Assembly (NCBI GenBank): GCA_963788125.1
Contig: CAWBFN010000002.1
Span: 1,550,001-1,614,000, forward strand
DNA length: 64,000 bases
Reading direction: 5' to 3'
Origin: Bog-473 sp963788125
GTDB taxonomy: Bacteria > Actinomycetota > Acidimicrobiia > Acidimicrobiales > RAAP-2
Shown here: piece after piece, positions 61,280 through 64,000 of the stretch
Layout: each line of letters begins with the position of its first letter
Numbering within the stretch: the first letter of the stretch is position 1
Position numbers and translations under genes: made by a program
Notes under the pieces: generated by a model
What the model was told of the DNA's origin: nothing
What the model saw: only the letters and a program-made list of their open reading frames with translations
Databases searched by the model: none

Positions 61280-62161
61280 TCAGGGCAGGCCGGCTCCCGG
61301 GACCGAGGTGACGACCTGCTCGATGGCGCCGTTGCGATCCACCCGGGCCTCGGCCTCCTCGGCAGTCGGGGCGGTGACCAGGTAGAGGGTCGTGCGGTCA
61401 GGTCCGCCGAGCATGCAGGCGTAGCAGCTCTGGCTGGTCGAGACCCGCTCGACGATCTCGCCCCCTTCGGCCACCCGCACGCACTCGGAGCTCCCGGCGT
61501 TGGCCACCCAGACCGTGCCGTCGGCACACAGGCAGATGCCGTCGGGGGCGACGTTGGGCGGCGCCGCCCACTGGCGCCGCCCGCTCAGCGTCCCGTCGGG
61601 CGCGCGGTCGAACGCGGTGAGCTCACCGCTCATGGACTCGGCGATGATCAACAGGGCGCCGTCGTCGGTGATGACGGCCCCGTTGGGAAAGGCCAGATCG
61701 GTCGCCGCCTCGTGGCTGGTGCCGTCGGGATCCACCCGGACCAGCGACGCGGTGGGACGTGTGGTGGCGAGGTCGATCGTCCCGTCGTACAGGCGGTCGA
61801 GGTCGAAGCCGAAGTTCCCGGCGTAGGCCTGCCCGTTGGCGGCGACCACCATGTCGTTGGCGTTGCCCGTCGCCCAGGGCGTGAGCTCCCCGTGGCGCAC
61901 CACGGTCCCGTCCACCTCGCGGCGGAAGACGGCCCGGTCCTGGCGGGAGCTGAAGAGGAGCCGCCCGTCGGGCAACCAGCCCAGGCCGGCCGGCTCTCCG
62001 TCGAAGGCGACCTCGGTCCGCGGTTCGCCGGCCGGCGAGACGGAGACGACGGCGTGATCGAAGAAGTCCGAGTACCAGAGGCGCCCGTCGTGCCAGCGGG
62101 GACACTCGCCGAAGCAGAGCCCCGCGAGGAACGGCTCGGCGACCGCGGATGTGCTGGGCAT
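61280..62161 (-). CDS. SMP-30/gluconolactonase-family protein
   Basis: 293 residues of the six-bladed beta-propeller SMP-30/Gnl/LRE family. FFGECPRWHDGRLWYSDFFDHAVV is the family start, GNANDMVVAANGQAYAGNFGFD the central metal region, and NGAVITDDGALLIIAESM and PDGICLCADGTVWVANAGSSEC complete the blades. Members hydrolyse lactones or sugars with a Ca/Zn centre. Start ATG 62161. It is convergent with the aminotransferase gene, leaving 7 bases between the stops. Confidence 0.88.
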   Translation of the reverse strand: MPSTSAVAEPFLAGLCFGECPRWHDGRLWYSDFFDHAVVSVSPAGEPRTEVAFDGEPAGLGWLPDGRLLFSSRQDRAVFRREVDGTVVRHGELTPWATGNANDMVVAANGQAYAGNFGFDLDRLYDGTIDLATTRPTASLVRVDPDGTSHEAATDLAFPNGAVITDDGALLIIAESMSGELTAFDRAPDGTLSGRRQWAAPPNVAPDGICLCADGTVWVANAGSSECVRVAEGGEIVERVSTSQSCYACMLGGPDRTTLYLVTAPTAEEAEARVDRNGAIEQVVTSVPGAGLP

Positions 62162-62302
62162 GGCGCAGACCTCCTCGTGGACCCCCCCGGGCCCGGTACC
62201 GCAGTTCAGCACATCGTCCCGTCGACCGTCGCCCGTCGCCCGCCGCCCGTCGCACGTCGCCCGCTCCCGGCGGCGCGGAGGCGTCAGGACTACGTTGGGC
62301 CG

Positions 62303-63013
62303 GTGACGTACTGGGTGCTCAAGGTGATCCTCACCCCGATCTTCCGTGTGCTGTGGAGGATTGAGGTGGACGGCCGGGAGAACGTCCCCACGTCGGGCCC
62401 GGCCGTCCTGGCCGCCAACCATCAGTCCTTCTGCGATTCGGTCTTCATCCCGATCGCGGTGAGACGACGGGTGACGTTCCTGGCCAAGGCGGAGTACTTC
62501 GACTCCAAGAGGACGGCGTGGTTCTTCCGCGCCATCGGGCAGATCCCCGTTCGCCGAGGTGGTGGCAGCGACAGTGAGCGGGCGCTCGAGACGGCGCGCG
62601 CCGACGTGCTCGGACGGGGCCGGATCCTCTGCATCTATCCCGAGGGGACCCGCTCGGTCGACGCCTTCGTCCACAAGGGGCGCACCGGAGCCACCCGGAT
62701 GTCGCGCGAGTGCGGGGTGCCCGTGATCCCGGTCGGCGTGCTGGGGACGGTCGAGGTGCAGCCGGTCGATGCGCGGTTCCTCCGTCCCTTCAAGCGGGTG
62801 ACCATCCGTTTCGGCGCACCCATGCAGATGACGGGTCCGCGGAACCCCGACGATCCGCTGGAGGGGCACGACCACGCCGAGTGCCGGGCGTTCACCGATC
62901 GCCTGATGCACGAGATCGCCCGGCTCTCCGAGCGTCCGTACGTCGACGAGTACGTGCCCTCCCGACCGCCGACCACGTCGCCCCGATCGATCGGGCGGCT
63001 CGGTCCGGTGTGA
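62303..63013 (+). CDS. plsC: 1-acylglycerol-3-phosphate O-acyltransferase, PlsC-like
   Basis: 236 residues from GTG 62303. The acyltransferase HX4D motif is NHQSFCDS, followed by the IYPEGTRS motif and a C-terminal VTIRFGAPMQM strand region; an N-terminal hydrophobic helix (YWVLKVILTPIFRVLW) anchors it. It makes phosphatidic acid from lysophosphatidic acid and acyl-CoA or acyl-ACP at the inner membrane. Upstream 62217-62275 is a GC-rich CGTCGCCC-type low-complexity stretch. The C-terminus is long and Pro-rich. Confidence 0.92.
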   Translation: MTYWVLKVILTPIFRVLWRIEVDGRENVPTSGPAVLAANHQSFCDSVFIPIAVRRRVTFLAKAEYFDSKRTAWFFRAIGQIPVRRGGGSDSERALETARADVLGRGRILCIYPEGTRSVDAFVHKGRTGATRMSRECGVPVIPVGVLGTVEVQPVDARFLRPFKRVTIRFGAPMQMTGPRNPDDPLEGHDHAECRAFTDRLMHEIARLSERPYVDEYVPSRPPTTSPRSIGRLGPV

Positions 63014-63098
63014 GTGCTCACCCAATGCGCGCTCGAGCAGAATCGGGCTCCGACGGTTCGAAACAGCCTGTTTACATTGATCGCCTAGCCTCTCACTG

Positions 63099-63368
63099 AT
63101 GGCCGGTTACGTCCTTCGTATCTCCCTCCCAGACCGTCCGGGCGCCTTGGGACTGGTGGCCAGCCGCATCGGCGCGGTGGGCGGCGACATCGTGGCCATC
63201 CACATCCTCGAGCGGGTGGAGGACAATGCCGTCGACGAGTTCGTCGTCGAGCTCGCCGGCGCGCACCTGGTGGACCTCCTGCGCACCGAGATCCACGAGG
63301 TTGACGGGGCCGAGGTGCTCGACGTCTCGCCGCTGCCCGCCACCTCGTCGCCGCCGGCTACGTCGTAG
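63099..63368 (+). CDS. ACT-domain protein
   Basis: 89 residues containing one ACT domain (VLRISLPDRPGALGLVASRIGAVGGDIVAIHILE...). ACT domains bind amino acids or small effectors; free-standing ones act as sensors or as subunits. The final Ala/Ser/Pro-rich residues are probably a linker. It converges on the SufR-like gene, overlapping it by 11 bases. Confidence 0.82.
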   Translation: MAGYVLRISLPDRPGALGLVASRIGAVGGDIVAIHILERVEDNAVDEFVVELAGAHLVDLLRTEIHEVDGAEVLDVSPLPATSSPPATS

Positions 63369-64000
63369 ACGGGGCGATGCGGTAGGCGCACACGTGGGCG
63401 CCGTCCATGAGATGCGCCACCCGCTCGACGCGCGCGCCGGGCAGTGCGTCGCGGATGAACGAGAGCTCGCTGGAGCAGGCCTGGGAGAACCCGTGGGCCA
63501 CCGTCAAGATGGCGCAGTTGTGCTCGGTGACGAGCCAGCTCCCGTCCTCCTGGCGCGTGGCGTCGGCCAGGTAGCCGTCCTCGTCGAGGATGGCGGCCAG
63601 TGCGGCCACCTGCTCGTCGAAGGACAGGTGGGCCAGGCGGGGGAGAGCACCGTCGACCCGACGCCGCCGGCGTTGCTCGAACAGATCGTCGACCTGCGCG
63701 CCGTCGGGCCCACCGAGATACCCGAGCAGCTCGGTGGTGAGATCGCCGTAGCGCTTCGGGTAGAGCGCCTCGGCCGCCGTCGTGAGCGCGTAGGTGTGGG
63801 CGGGACGGCCGCGTCGGCTGGTGGCACCGGCCGCCGTGTCACGTGCCAGCAGCCCGTCCTCCTCCAGACGGGCCAGCTGCAAGCGGATGGCCGCCGGCGT
63901 CAGCCCGAGCGCGCGTGCCACCTCGGCCGCCCCCATCGGCCCGTTGCGTTTGACCAGGTTGAGAATGGCGCGACGGGTGGTCGGCAGGGTGTCGAGGGGA
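63358..64000 (-). CDS. SufR-like Fe-S/zinc winged-helix regulator, 5' part outside window
   Basis: At least 212 residues are in view, the upstream end lying outside. The N-terminal winged helix reads LPTTRRAILNLVKRNGPMGAAEVARALGLTPAAIRLQLARLEEDGLL and the wing is RRGRPAHTYALT. The C-terminal part carries HNCAILTVAHGFSQACSS and HLMDGAHVCAYRI, where three cysteines could hold an iron-sulphur cluster as in SufR, a repressor of the suf genes. If so, suf genes may lie beyond this end; that is not testable here. Confidence 0.75.
   Translation of the reverse strand, partial: PLDTLPTTRRAILNLVKRNGPMGAAEVARALGLTPAAIRLQLARLEEDGLLARDTAAGATSRRGRPAHTYALTTAAEALYPKRYGDLTTELLGYLGGPDGAQVDDLFEQRRRRRVDGALPRLAHLSFDEQVAALAAILDEDGYLADATRQEDGSWLVTEHNCAILTVAHGFSQACSSELSFIRDALPGARVERVAHLMDGAHVCAYRIAPSTT

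Noticed and set aside
62217..62275. Repeats of CGTCGCCCG type before plsC as a regulatory array
   Set aside because: Looks like irregular low-complexity GC DNA with no fixed unit or symmetry.
61157..63013. 618-codon plus-strand frame before plsC
   Set aside because: Only the part from 62303 is PlsC; the rest is antisense to the SMP-30 gene.

Overview
The window is a high-GC actinobacterial chromosome segment. Acidimicrobiia or a near relative is the best guess. Supporting signs are the secreted protein with repeated GYWLV-type blades (44.7-46.7 kb), F420-style LLM and deazaflavin enzymes, DUF3039 and DUF2630 proteins, a PimB-like mannosyltransferase, a SufR-like regulator, an alpha2-type glycyl-tRNA synthetase and many GTG starts. 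The lineage is inferred, not proven.

Layout. 1-14.1 kb is core housekeeping: a DinG-like helicase (partial), uppS, recO, hemW, glyS, a DrrAB-type ABC exporter with a divergent MarR regulator, pyruvate phosphate dikinase (ppdK), dnaG, the primary sigma factor and tRNA-Asn. 14.1-37 kb, immediately downstream of tRNA-Asn, is an accessory and decaying zone. It has lower GC and holds many small single-domain genes: VOC, SRPBCC, ArsR, OsmC, RidA, YdhR-like, YCII, a truncated haemoglobin, an acetamidase and hydrolases. These are mixed with broken genes: a methyltransferase, an SRPBCC gene, a VOC gene, an MFS exporter, a sigma factor, a nucleotide cyclase and a single GYWLV-type blade. No integrase or duplicated attachment site was found. 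37-48.7 kb holds a deazaflavin nitroreductase-like gene, a DHA2 exporter, a YjbQ protein, an LLM oxidoreductase, a hydrolase, a catalase, a G1 peptidase with six blades and a calcineurin-like phosphoesterase. 48.7-64 kb is again largely core: lon, an XRE regulator, a GH16 glucanase with a palindromic promoter, a CAU tRNA, rhodanese, a PH/SHOCT membrane protein, a mannosyltransferase, a ROK glucokinase, an LLM gene, an aminotransferase, an SMP-30 protein, plsC, an ACT protein and a SufR-like repressor running off the end.

Most notable points. (i) ppdK and dnaG form one open frame because of one extra base beside an SPKAG pentapeptide repeat; undoing it restores a lysine-rich PPDK tail and a normal stop. 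(ii) Two unrelated ArsR-SRPBCC cassettes share one control design: the regulator's start codon lies inside a CAACC-N4-GGTTG operator, 8 bases after a -10 box, which suggests leaderless autorepressed transcripts. (iii) Seven genes or gene tails carry simple one-event lesions, which are either true decay or sequence errors. (iv) A perfect 18-bp palindrome fills the spacer of a strong promoter ahead of the GH16 gene.
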